A stretch of 6,627 nt of DNA from Thiothrix sp. (GTDB lineage Bacteria > Pseudomonadota > Gammaproteobacteria > Thiotrichales > Thiotrichaceae): positions 1 through 6,627 of the forward strand of contig DRMA01000115.1 in assembly GCA_011375245.1 (NCBI GenBank). The letters are read 5' to 3'. Shown here one piece after another: positions 1 to 5,771 of the stretch (positions within the stretch are counted from its first letter, which is position 1; each line of letters begins with the position of its first letter). Below the pieces are notes generated by a model. It made no database searches, was not told the DNA's origin, and was given only the letters and a program-made list of their open reading frames with translations. A program made the translations under genes and the position numbers.

Positions 1-478
1 CATCATTACCTGCACCGCCCCAGATTTTATCACTACCTGAGCCGCCTTTAATGCGATCATTACCTTCACCACCTTCTATTCTGTCATCACCAGCGCCACC
101 TTGAAGATCATCATTACCTGTGCCACCATTAATGACATCATTGCCAGCACCACCGCCAATCCAGTCATTGCCTGCCCCCCCTTTAAGATCGTCATTACCT
201 GCACCGCCCCAGATTTTGTCATTGCCGTTGCCGCCATCAACCCAGTCATTACCATTACCTGCTTCAATGCGATCATTGCCACCTTGACCGAAGATCTTAT
301 CGTTACCATCGCCCCCTTTAACACTATCATGCCCTTCTCCTGCAAGGATAAGATCGTTACCTTTTCCACCATCAATCTTATCGTTACCTTCTTTACCAAC
401 AATAAGATCATCCCCCCCTTTGCCTTGTATCGTATCATTGCCTGATGTTCCGACAAGTACGTCATTTTTCTCAGTCCC
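1..478 (-). repeat. 27-bp tandem repeats encoding RTX nonapeptides
   Basis: A 27-base periodicity runs through the whole stretch; each unit encodes one nonapeptide. Seventeen complete units and 18 bases of another are present. The first units (GTEKNDVLV, GTSGNDTIQ, GKGGDDLIV) are the most divergent, and later ones approach GGAGNDxxx. Unit sequences differ at the DNA level, except that a 26-base string at 3-28 recurs exactly at 192-217, 189 bases (7 units) away. This is coding repetition, not CRISPR. Confidence 0.93.
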
Positions 479-772
479 CATGATAATACCGCTTGCAACA
501 AGCGAAGCAGCGGAAGCAGTGCGTAGCGTAGCGCTTGAACGACTATCACTTCCTAATTGTCCAGATGCTCTTTGACTAGAACCTTGCTGTGTTGGTACTA
601 ACTGATTGATTAGACTTTTAACTTCAGTACTTAAGGTTTGAGGACCACTTAATCTTGACTTAATTTGATTGGCAAGATTTTGATTCGATTGTTCTGGATT
701 TTGGCGACCTTTAGCACTAACAGGGGTGTTAACAGCAGGTTTAACAACGTTATTTGCAACATTTATATTCAT
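1..772 (-). CDS. RTX (hemolysin-type calcium-binding repeat) protein, 5' part only
   Basis: The frame is open from an ATG at 772 to the window edge (257 codons, no stop), so the gene is cut at its 3' end. Residues 1-98 are low-complexity, rich in Asn, Gln, Ser and Ala, with no signal peptide. From residue 99 to the edge there are 17 complete nonapeptides plus a partial one, of the type GGxGxDxUx (examples GGNGNDKIW, GGAGNDWIG, GGTGNDDLQ). Such repeats form a parallel beta-roll that binds calcium once outside the cell. The family is usually exported by a type I ABC secretion system through a C-terminal signal, which would lie beyond this window; no secretion gene is visible here. The start is supported by AAGGA seven bases upstream. 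Without the C-terminus I cannot tell whether this is a toxin, enzyme, adhesin or surface-layer protein. The RTX assignment is very secure; the specific function is unknown. Confidence 0.93.
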   Translation of the reverse strand, partial: MNINVANNVVKPAVNTPVSAKGRQNPEQSNQNLANQIKSRLSGPQTLSTEVKSLINQLVPTQQGSSQRASGQLGSDSRSSATLRTASAASLVASGIIMGTEKNDVLVGTSGNDTIQGKGGDDLIVGKEGNDKIDGGKGNDLILAGEGHDSVKGGDGNDKIFGQGGNDRIEAGNGNDWVDGGNGNDKIWGGAGNDDLKGGAGNDWIGGGAGNDVINGGTGNDDLQGGAGDDRIEGGEGNDRIKGGSGSDKIWGGAGND

Positions 773-779
773 GATTGAA

Positions 780-784
780 TCCTT
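780..784 (-). promoter_or_regulatory. Ribosome binding site of the RTX gene
   Basis: On the minus strand AAGGA (within GAAAGGA) precedes the ATG at 772 by seven bases. This is near-ideal Shine-Dalgarno spacing and fixes the RTX start. Confidence 0.75.
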
Positions 785-787
785 TCT

Positions 788-850
788 TTAATTATTAAAT
801 TTCAACTTGACTATACATATTAAAATCCATTTAATAAGATCGTCACTCAT
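788..850 (-). CDS. Possible 20-residue upstream ORF (leader peptide?) ahead of the RTX gene
   Basis: An ATG at 850 opens a 20-codon frame ending in TAA, 15 bases before the RTX ATG. The predicted peptide MSDDLIKWILICIVKLKFNN has an acidic start, a short hydrophobic core and a basic end, like a very small membrane peptide. A purine-rich AGGAAAG lies upstream, with AGGA about 8-11 bases from the ATG, so translation is possible. The terminal TAA lies just before the RTX ribosome binding site, which would permit coupling. In AT-rich DNA an ORF of this size can easily arise by chance, and I recognise no family. Confidence 0.22.
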   Translation of the reverse strand: MSDDLIKWILICIVKLKFNN

Positions 851-861
851 TCCACTTTCCT

Positions 862-892
862 GTTTAAACTATACTTAAGCTGTAGTTCAAAC
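862..892 (-). promoter_or_regulatory. Inverted repeat in the RTX leader (hairpin or operator)
   Basis: The 10-base arms at 862-871 and 883-892 are inverted copies with one mismatch, separated by 11 bases. Read as minus-strand RNA the mismatch becomes a G-U wobble, so all ten positions pair (GUUUGAACUA with UAGUUUAAAC). That fits an RNA hairpin in the leader somewhat better than a DNA operator, but either is possible. No T-tract follows, so it is not a standard terminator. Confidence 0.35.
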
Positions 893-1003
893 CAGATCGT
901 GAAACTGAGATAAGCATAGGCGATATTACATCGTTAAACGAAGTAAAAATATGTGAATGGTTGTTTTTTTAGGATGAATTTAGCGGGAGGCGCGTTTATA
1001 TAT

Positions 1004-1032
1004 CTTATATATCCGCTAGTCTAAAATATCAA
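1004..1032 (-). promoter_or_regulatory. Candidate sigma70 promoter for the RTX transcript
   Basis: On the minus strand TTGATA (1032-1027, 5 of 6 to the -35 consensus) is separated by exactly 17 bases from TATAAG (1009-1004, 5 of 6 to the -10 consensus). Predicted initiation is near 997, giving a leader of about 225 bases. Six-base inverted arms (981-986 and 1013-1018) bracket the -10 box and start region and could be an operator. The region is AT-rich, so chance matches are common; this is the best-scoring pair I found by eye. Confidence 0.5.
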
Positions 1033-1153
1033 TTGAATCACTATCATACAGTTTATTTATAATAATTCTACCTCATATAACTTCAAGAAAAATAGAATTA
1101 AATGAGGAAATTAAAGGCAATATGTTCTAAATAAACATGCGTAAAAAAAGCAT

Positions 1154-1188
1154 AAAAAAAGCCCGTTATGCAAAACATAACGGGCTTT
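1154..1188 (-). terminator. Intrinsic terminator of tRNA-Lys
   Basis: A perfect 13-bp inverted repeat (arms 1158-1170 and 1176-1188, core CCCGTTATG) with a five-base loop begins nine bases after the tRNA CCA end. On the minus strand it is followed by a run of T ending at 1154. This is a textbook rho-independent terminator placed to end the tRNA transcript and to insulate the RTX leader. On the plus strand the following tract is only TTTCTT, so the minus direction is favoured. Confidence 0.9.
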
Positions 1189-1196
1189 CTTAAATA

Positions 1197-1272
1197 TGGT
1201 GGGCCGTGAGCGATTCGAACGCTCGACCAATTGATTAAAAGTCAACTGCTCTACCGGCTGAGCTAACGGCCC
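1197..1272 (-). tRNA. tRNA-Lys (anticodon UUU), CCA encoded
   Basis: The minus strand folds into a full 76-nt cloverleaf. The acceptor stem is GGGCCGT with ACGGCCC; the D arm is GCTC...GAGC. The anticodon stem GTTGA/TCAAT carries the loop CTTTTAA, giving anticodon TTT (UUU, lysine). The T arm is GAGCG-TTCGAAT-CGCTC, and the discriminator A is followed by genomic CCA. The body closely resembles E. coli tRNA-Lys as I recall it. It decodes AAA and AAG. It has its own promoter and terminator. Confidence 0.98.
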
Positions 1273-1289
1273 TTCTAACAGAGGCGAGA

Positions 1290-1317
1290 AGTATACACGA
1301 TCATTTTTGTGTTTCAA
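1290..1317 (-). promoter_or_regulatory. Promoter of tRNA-Lys
   Basis: On the minus strand TTGAAA (1317-1312) and TATACT (1295-1290) are separated by 16 bases, each one mismatch from the sigma70 consensus. The -10 box ends 17 bases before the mature tRNA 5' end. The bases just after the -10 box (TCTCGCC) form a GC-rich discriminator, as is typical of stringently controlled stable-RNA promoters. Stringent control here is inferred. Confidence 0.75.
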
Positions 1318-1398
1318 GCTCATTTAAACAGTTTTTCTTATTATTTCTATACTAAAATAATTTAATAGAAAAATAATCAATGATTGGTCACTAAAAAA

Positions 1399-2091
1399 TT
1401 AGTAATAACGTGTCTGATCTATAATACCAGCTTGTTCAAAACCAATAATTCGTAAACGACATGCATCACATTGCCCACAAGCTTCCCCCTTAGTATTTGC
1501 GGTATAACATGTAACCGTATCATGATAATCAATCCCCAACTTAACACCTTGTTGAATGATGTCTGCTTTACCCATCATCAGTAATGGGGTGTGGATACGA
1601 AAAGGTTTGGACTCAATTCCCGCTTTAGTCGCTAGGTTAGCCATATTCTCAAAGGCGTTAATAAACTCAGGGCGGCAATCAGGATACCCTGAGTAATCAA
1701 CTGCATTCACGCCAATAAAAATATGATACGCTTGCAATGTTTCAGCCCATGCCAATGCAAGCGAGAGAAACACAGTGTTTCTAGCAGGCACATAAGTAAT
1801 AGGAATACCATTACTTGCTTTTGTGGGCACATCAATCGAATAATCTGTCAACGCAGAACCACCAAAGCGGGATAAATCTAACTGAATAACCTCATGCCGT
1901 TGCACATTGAATGCTTTAACCAGATTTTTTGCTGCAATCAACTCCGCATTATGCCGTTGACCATAGTTAAAACTCAATGCATAGCATTGGTAGCCTTGTG
2001 ATTGGGCAATCGCTAATACAGTGGCAGAATCCATGCCACCTGATAAAAGAATTACCGCTTTTTTTTGTTGTTTGTCCTGAGTCTGCTTCAT
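1399..2091 (-). CDS. queC: 7-cyano-7-deazaguanine (preQ0) synthase QueC
   Basis: The 230-residue cytosolic enzyme converts 7-carboxy-7-deazaguanine plus ammonia and ATP to preQ0, an intermediate of queuosine, the modified wobble base of GUN-anticodon tRNAs. The ATP-pyrophosphatase PP-loop SGGMDS is at 17-22. QueC-type blocks VPARNTVFLSLA (101-112) and VDYSGYPDCRPEF (131-143) follow. The zinc site is C195, C205, C208 and C211 (CGQCDAC). Length is normal for the family. The start is 11 bases after the ntrX stop and lacks a clear Shine-Dalgarno, so translation is probably coupled to ntrX. The PP-loop normally lies about 10 residues from the start; here an extra polar stretch (KQTQDKQQ) precedes it, but no better start is visible. 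No other queuosine gene is in the window. No convincing terminator follows; only an AT-rich imperfect dyad (1341-1350 with 1365-1376) is seen. Confidence 0.97.
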   Translation of the reverse strand: MKQTQDKQQKKAVILLSGGMDSATVLAIAQSQGYQCYALSFNYGQRHNAELIAAKNLVKAFNVQRHEVIQLDLSRFGGSALTDYSIDVPTKASNGIPITYVPARNTVFLSLALAWAETLQAYHIFIGVNAVDYSGYPDCRPEFINAFENMANLATKAGIESKPFRIHTPLLMMGKADIIQQGVKLGIDYHDTVTCYTANTKGEACGQCDACRLRIIGFEQAGIIDQTRYY

Positions 2092-2102
2092 TTAAATTCG
2101 AT

Positions 2103-3482
2103 TCAATTTTTGTTGTATTTTTTGGGATCAATACCTAAAGCATGCATTTTACGATACAAATGGGTACGTTCCATCTTCACCACTTCAGCAAGACGACTTA
2201 CATTACCTTTAGTTTGCGTGAGTTGCCAACTTAAGTAATCATGTTCAAATTGCTCTCTCGCTTGCCGTAAAGGTAGGTCATACATACTTGCTGGTAGTTT
2301 ACCTACGCCTTCATCATAAACAGGAATATAAGCACCAATAGCTTCTTCTGTTTCTTCTTGGCTAATATCAATCTCAGTACCTAATATTAATAAGCGTTGC
2401 ACTAGATTACGTAATTCACGAATATTGCCTTTCCAAGGATGATTGCGTAAATAGTTTTGCGCAGAAACATCAAAATGTCGATAAGGTAAGCCTTCACGTT
2501 CAGTAAAAATATCAACATAGTAATTCAATAACTCAGGAATATCCTCAGGATGCTCACGTAGCGCTGGAATACCAATTGGTACTGCGCTTAATTTATAATA
2601 CAACTCTTCGTTAAAACGTCCCGCTTCAATATCATCACGCAAGTCATGAGTCACAGACACAACAAGCCTGACATTCATTTCAATTGAAGTATTACCATTA
2701 ACACGCATGTAACGACCTGATTTCAGCGTATTTAACAGTAGTAACTGGGTTTCTTCATCAAGACGATAAATGTCGATAAGATAAAGAAAACCACCATTAG
2801 CCTCATCTAATAAACCATAATGTACGTTACCGTTTTCTTCATAACCAAAGAGTTTTTTGGCAGTCATTTCATCATTTTGTGGTGAAAGAGCAACTTTCAC
2901 AAAGGGCTTATCTTTACAATCACTATGACGATGGATATAACGTGCAATCAGCTCTTTTCCTGAGCCTGACTCACCATGTACCATAATAGCGGTAGACGTT
3001 TCAGCAAGGCGTTCTGCATTTTCACGCAAATTAACCATTGTTTTACTTGAACCAATAGGATCAGTGATCAATGAAACTTGATTACGCAAATCCTTATTTT
3101 CATGTTCTAACTGCCCTGTGCGTAGACCATTTTCAATCGTCAACAACATCTTTGCCATTGATAAGGGTTTTTCAATGAAGTCATAAGCACCAAGACGAGT
3201 CGCCTCAACAGCTGTTTCAATAGTGGCATGCCCCGACATCATAATAACAGGGCAACAAAGGCTCCCTGCTTCTTGCCAGCTTTTTAATAGTGATATGCCA
3301 TCTTCATCAGGCATCCATATATCTAGTAAAACAAGGTCTGGTTTTCGCTGACTCCATTTTTCACGTGCTTGTTGAGCGCTTTCAGCACTATCGACTTGAT
3401 AGCCTTCGTCATCAAGTATTTCACTGACAAGTTGTCGAATATCAGGCTCGTCATCAACGACTAAAATATATTCTGCTGCCAT
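2103..3482 (-). CDS. ntrX: NtrX-like response regulator with degenerate AAA+ domain
   Basis: A 459-residue cytosolic DNA-binding regulator, presumably phosphorylated by the adjacent NtrY. The receiver domain (about 4-120) is intact: D10/D11, phosphoacceptor D54 (LLDIWMPD), S83 and K105. An AAA+ domain (about 143-370) has a good Walker A, GESGSGKE (170-177). The GAFTGA sigma54-contact loop is replaced by a shorter ENGNVHYG (216-223), as I recall for other NtrX proteins. Walker B reads GGFLYLIDI (230-238) where LDE is expected. The two arginine-finger positions (R162 and R168 in PspF) are N291 and K297. Sensor II (GNIRELRN, 352-359) is kept. A Fis-type helix-turn-helix (about 405-451, GNVSRLAEVVKMERTHLYRK) ends the protein. 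It therefore probably regulates without classical sigma54 activation. The start at 3482 is fixed by AAGGAG; a longer reading from 3641 would add 53 non-homologous residues overlapping ntrY. Confidence 0.9.
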   Translation of the reverse strand: MAAEYILVVDDEPDIRQLVSEILDDEGYQVDSAESAQQAREKWSQRKPDLVLLDIWMPDEDGISLLKSWQEAGSLCCPVIMMSGHATIETAVEATRLGAYDFIEKPLSMAKMLLTIENGLRTGQLEHENKDLRNQVSLITDPIGSSKTMVNLRENAERLAETSTAIMVHGESGSGKELIARYIHRHSDCKDKPFVKVALSPQNDEMTAKKLFGYEENGNVHYGLLDEANGGFLYLIDIYRLDEETQLLLLNTLKSGRYMRVNGNTSIEMNVRLVVSVTHDLRDDIEAGRFNEELYYKLSAVPIGIPALREHPEDIPELLNYYVDIFTEREGLPYRHFDVSAQNYLRNHPWKGNIRELRNLVQRLLILGTEIDISQEETEEAIGAYIPVYDEGVGKLPASMYDLPLRQAREQFEHDYLSWQLTQTKGNVSRLAEVVKMERTHLYRKMHALGIDPKKYNKN

Positions 3483-3488
3483 AATTAA

Positions 3489-3494
3489 CTCCTT
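3489..3494 (-). promoter_or_regulatory. Ribosome binding site that fixes the ntrX start
   Basis: A perfect AAGGAG on the minus strand lies six bases before the ATG at 3482, directly ahead of the receiver domain (MAAEYILVVDDE). This rules out the upstream in-frame ATG at 3641. Confidence 0.85.
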
Positions 3495-3561
3495 AGATTC
3501 AGACGAGAACAGAGAAACAGGGGGATAGCTTGTAAATTGTGATGTGTTAACACTAAAATAG

Positions 3562-5733
3562 TCATCTAATAGGCAATATGATAATAAACACGGCACCGTA
3601 GCCATCTGACTCACTATTTCTTGCGCTAATTCTCCCTGCATGTTCTTCTATAATTTTTTTAACGATAGCCAACCCCAAACCAGAACCTTTTGCTTTACTG
3701 CTAATGTAAGGGTCATAAAGTGTTGGTAAAAGCTTTTCATCTATCCCCGAGCCATTATCAGCTATTTCGATAACAACCTCATTTGCCTCAGAAACATAGG
3801 CTGAAATTTTAATTAAACCGCCTCCCTTTTTTTCTTCTAATGCCTCTAAAGCATTTTTAATAATATTAACAAGAACTTGTCGCATTCTATGTATATCAAG
3901 GGCAATTTCAGGAAGCGTTGCAAGATCAAGCTCTATAGTAACTTTTTGTTCATTACTTTGATAGAGCATAACCGTATCAGTGATGAATTTTTTAACGTTA
4001 ATACGTTGATATTGTAAAGCAGGTGTACGCGCATAATCACTAAATGCATTCACCATTGTTTTCATTGATTCCACTTGCTGAGTAATAGTTTCGCTCATAC
4101 GAATCAGTAAATTAGCTGATTTTTCATTCAATTCAGGAAGCAGTTTGTAGCGCAAACGCTCAGCTGACAACTGAATGGGGGTAAGAGGATTCTTAATTTC
4201 ATGGGCAAGTCGTTTAGCAACTTCACTCCATGCGGCATCATGTTCTGCTTGAATCAAATCAGTGATATCATCAAACACCAGTACGCTACCTTGTGTGCCA
4301 TCTAATAATTCGGGTAAATTAGCACCTTGGCAAACAAAGACTTGACGAGTATTTTCACACAAGGTGTTAAATTCTACTTTCCATTCTGTTTTGTCCTTGC
4401 ATATATGTGGCAAAGTCGCTTCAACAAAATCAGCCATCATTTGATTATTTGTTGCCAATGTTTGTAATGATTCACCTTTAACATCAACAATATCCAGTGC
4501 TAATAACTGAGCGCCTGCTTCATTGATACGTTTTATTGAATAATGCTGATCAATCGTCAATACTCCCGATGTTAGGTGATTTAGTACGACATCAAGATAA
4601 TCACGTTGGCGTTGTAATTCTAAACGACTACGTTCACTTTCTTGCCTTGCTGACAACAAGCGAGAAGTCATTGTGTTAAATGAACGTGCTAGGAGACTAA
4701 AATCGTCCTTATCAGACACAGGAAGCTTTGTTTGCAGGTTACCTGATGCTACCGAACGAGTCCCCTCTAATAATGTCCTCACGGGTCTTGTAAGGCGTGT
4801 AGAATAAATAAAAGCGACCCAAAGTGAAAACAATACTAAAAGCAGGCTAATAACAAGAAGTGCAAAACGAAAGAAATTTTTAATATTTTCTTTCTGATTT
4901 TCTAATCTAAGGTATTGAAAACGTGCATCTTGTACACTTTCTCCAAGGACACTGAATGAAAAAGGAATAGGAAATAAAGCTGTCAAAACATAAGGAGCTG
5001 ATGTCGCATCAACTTGTAAGCTAATGGCAACTCGTGAATATTGCTCACCTTTCTCTCTACCAGGTTCTATCTCATTGTAAGTTCCCTTTAGAGCTAACTG
5101 AACAAAAACATTTCTTTCAGGAAAATCGCCAAATAAATCTCCCATATCTTCGCTGCTATAAGCAATAGTACGATTTTGCGGATCAAGCAACATGATTTCT
5201 TGTGCATTTAAGCGGCGTTGGCTCTCAGCAAGTATGAAGGGGTAGTTACTAGGATCTACACGAAATAATTGTCGTGCAACATTTTCAATATCTCGTAAAT
5301 TAACTTCTGAACCTTTTTTTAACGATTGTCTAGATAACTCTAACGAGTCGCCCAATGCACCTTTAATAGGTACGTTATACAAACTATCAATACGCTTACC
5401 AATAAAATCCACCGAAAAATAAGAGACAATTAAAACAGGAATAATGGTTAAAATACTAAATGCACTCATCAAACGCAGTGTAAACCGCGACCCTGTTCGT
5501 TTTTCTTTCAGTAGCGCAAAGGCACGTGCTAAATTGAATAAAATCAGAAAGAGCAATGACGTTAAGGTAATAATACTGAGTGGTACAACCCAATCATCAG
5601 TAGCCCCCCCTTCTTGCTCAAAACTATGGCTAGCCATATCCATTAATATCATTGTTACAATAAGCAGTGAAAGCGTTATAGTCACTGATACAATTTGAAG
5701 AATAAGCGTTTTACGACTTAAGGGAATGACCAC
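3562..5733 (-). CDS. ntrY: NtrY-like membrane sensor histidine kinase
   Basis: A 723-residue inner-membrane kinase that senses an unknown cue and presumably phosphorylates NtrX. NtrYX pairs elsewhere are tied to nitrogen and redox/respiratory control. Likely membrane segments: about 10-31, 48-72, 88-109 and 286-310. The region between the last two (110-285) is probably a periplasmic sensor domain. Cytoplasmic parts follow: HAMP (about 309-362), a PAS-like domain (about 378-490), then HisKA with the H-box RLAHEIKNPLTP (phosphorylated H511). The ATPase core has an N-box NIIKNALEAL (N627), G1 DNGSGI (659-664), an F-type DPYISSKAKG and G2 GSGLGLAI. All catalytic motifs look intact and the length is normal. 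The start codon is GTG at 5733, with AAGGTG just upstream; later starts would lose the first membrane segment. The stop is 79 bases before ntrX, a gap holding the palindrome GTGTTAACAC at 3544-3553. Confidence 0.92.
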   Translation of the reverse strand: MVIPLSRKTLILQIVSVTITLSLLIVTMILMDMASHSFEQEGGATDDWVVPLSIITLTSLLFLILFNLARAFALLKEKRTGSRFTLRLMSAFSILTIIPVLIVSYFSVDFIGKRIDSLYNVPIKGALGDSLELSRQSLKKGSEVNLRDIENVARQLFRVDPSNYPFILAESQRRLNAQEIMLLDPQNRTIAYSSEDMGDLFGDFPERNVFVQLALKGTYNEIEPGREKGEQYSRVAISLQVDATSAPYVLTALFPIPFSFSVLGESVQDARFQYLRLENQKENIKNFFRFALLVISLLLVLFSLWVAFIYSTRLTRPVRTLLEGTRSVASGNLQTKLPVSDKDDFSLLARSFNTMTSRLLSARQESERSRLELQRQRDYLDVVLNHLTSGVLTIDQHYSIKRINEAGAQLLALDIVDVKGESLQTLATNNQMMADFVEATLPHICKDKTEWKVEFNTLCENTRQVFVCQGANLPELLDGTQGSVLVFDDITDLIQAEHDAAWSEVAKRLAHEIKNPLTPIQLSAERLRYKLLPELNEKSANLLIRMSETITQQVESMKTMVNAFSDYARTPALQYQRINVKKFITDTVMLYQSNEQKVTIELDLATLPEIALDIHRMRQVLVNIIKNALEALEEKKGGGLIKISAYVSEANEVVIEIADNGSGIDEKLLPTLYDPYISSKAKGSGLGLAIVKKIIEEHAGRISARNSESDGYGAVFIIILPIR

Positions 5734-5771
5734 AAAACACCTTCGCTCTCTAGTTGATATTTATTATTAAA
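5718..5771 (-). other. Out-of-frame continuation of the DUF4390 C-terminus
   Basis: After Tyr189 of the DUF4390 protein, the -1 frame reads FNNKYQLESEGVLWSFP and then TAA at 5720-5718, 16 bases inside ntrY. As I recall, DUF4390 proteins end in a tail of the general shape (hydrophobic)-x-L-x-S-x-W-x-x-W, placed just after a proline/leucine-rich segment (here LPLKLQSY). The -1-frame peptide resembles that tail; the zero-frame ending LIININ does not. The switch point is in TATTTAATA (minus strand, around 5773-5765). One added T would restore a 206-residue protein. This could be a real single-base deletion, a sequencing or assembly error, or ribosomal slippage. Confidence 0.55.
5738..5743 (-). 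promoter_or_regulatory. Ribosome binding site for the GTG start of ntrY
   Basis: AAGGTG on the minus strand lies four bases before the GTG at 5733, with its AAGG core seven bases from it. It supports the GTG start. It sits inside the -1-frame extension of the upstream DUF4390 gene. Confidence 0.6.

Larger units (their letters stand above)
773..1153 (-). other. Long AT-rich leader/intergenic region upstream of the RTX gene
   Basis: About 380 bases between the tRNA terminator and the RTX start, with no long ORF in any frame. It holds a sigma70-like promoter candidate (1004-1032), a dyad able to fold as RNA (862-892), a short odd palindrome (931-941) and a possible 20-codon ORF (788-850), each listed separately or in findings. 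I recognise no named riboswitch or RNA family. If the promoter is right, the RTX mRNA has a 5' leader of roughly 220 bases. Confidence 0.6.

Noticed and set aside
101..445. 114-codon plus-strand ORF
   Set aside because: Antisense shadow of the RTX repeats, low-complexity and without a ribosome binding site.
1..478. Regular repeats as a CRISPR array
   Set aside because: The 27-base period has no repeat/spacer structure and translates throughout into RTX nonapeptides.
76..549. 157-codon minus-strand ORF inside the repeats
   Set aside because: It is a shifted-frame reading of the 27-base RTX repeats; the real frame (from 772) gives canonical GGxGxD nonapeptides.
1..1272. Genomic island integrated at tRNA-Lys carrying the RTX gene
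   Set aside because: The location is suggestive, but I see no integrase and no duplicate of the tRNA 3' end in the window; the left boundary is outside it.
1111..1323. 70-codon minus-strand ORF across the tRNA
   Set aside because: It spans the tRNA-Lys gene, its promoter and terminator, and is not a protein gene.
1341..1376. Terminator after queC
   Set aside because: The AT-rich dyad has a bulge, a 14-base loop and no GC pairs to speak of; too weak to call.
3483..3641. N-terminal extension of ntrX from an ATG at 3641
   Set aside because: It would overlap ntrY by 80 bases and add 53 residues unlike any receiver domain; the ATG at 3482 has a perfect AAGGAG.
5444..5698. 84-codon plus-strand ORF
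   Set aside because: Antisense to the conserved membrane region of ntrY, with no supporting features.
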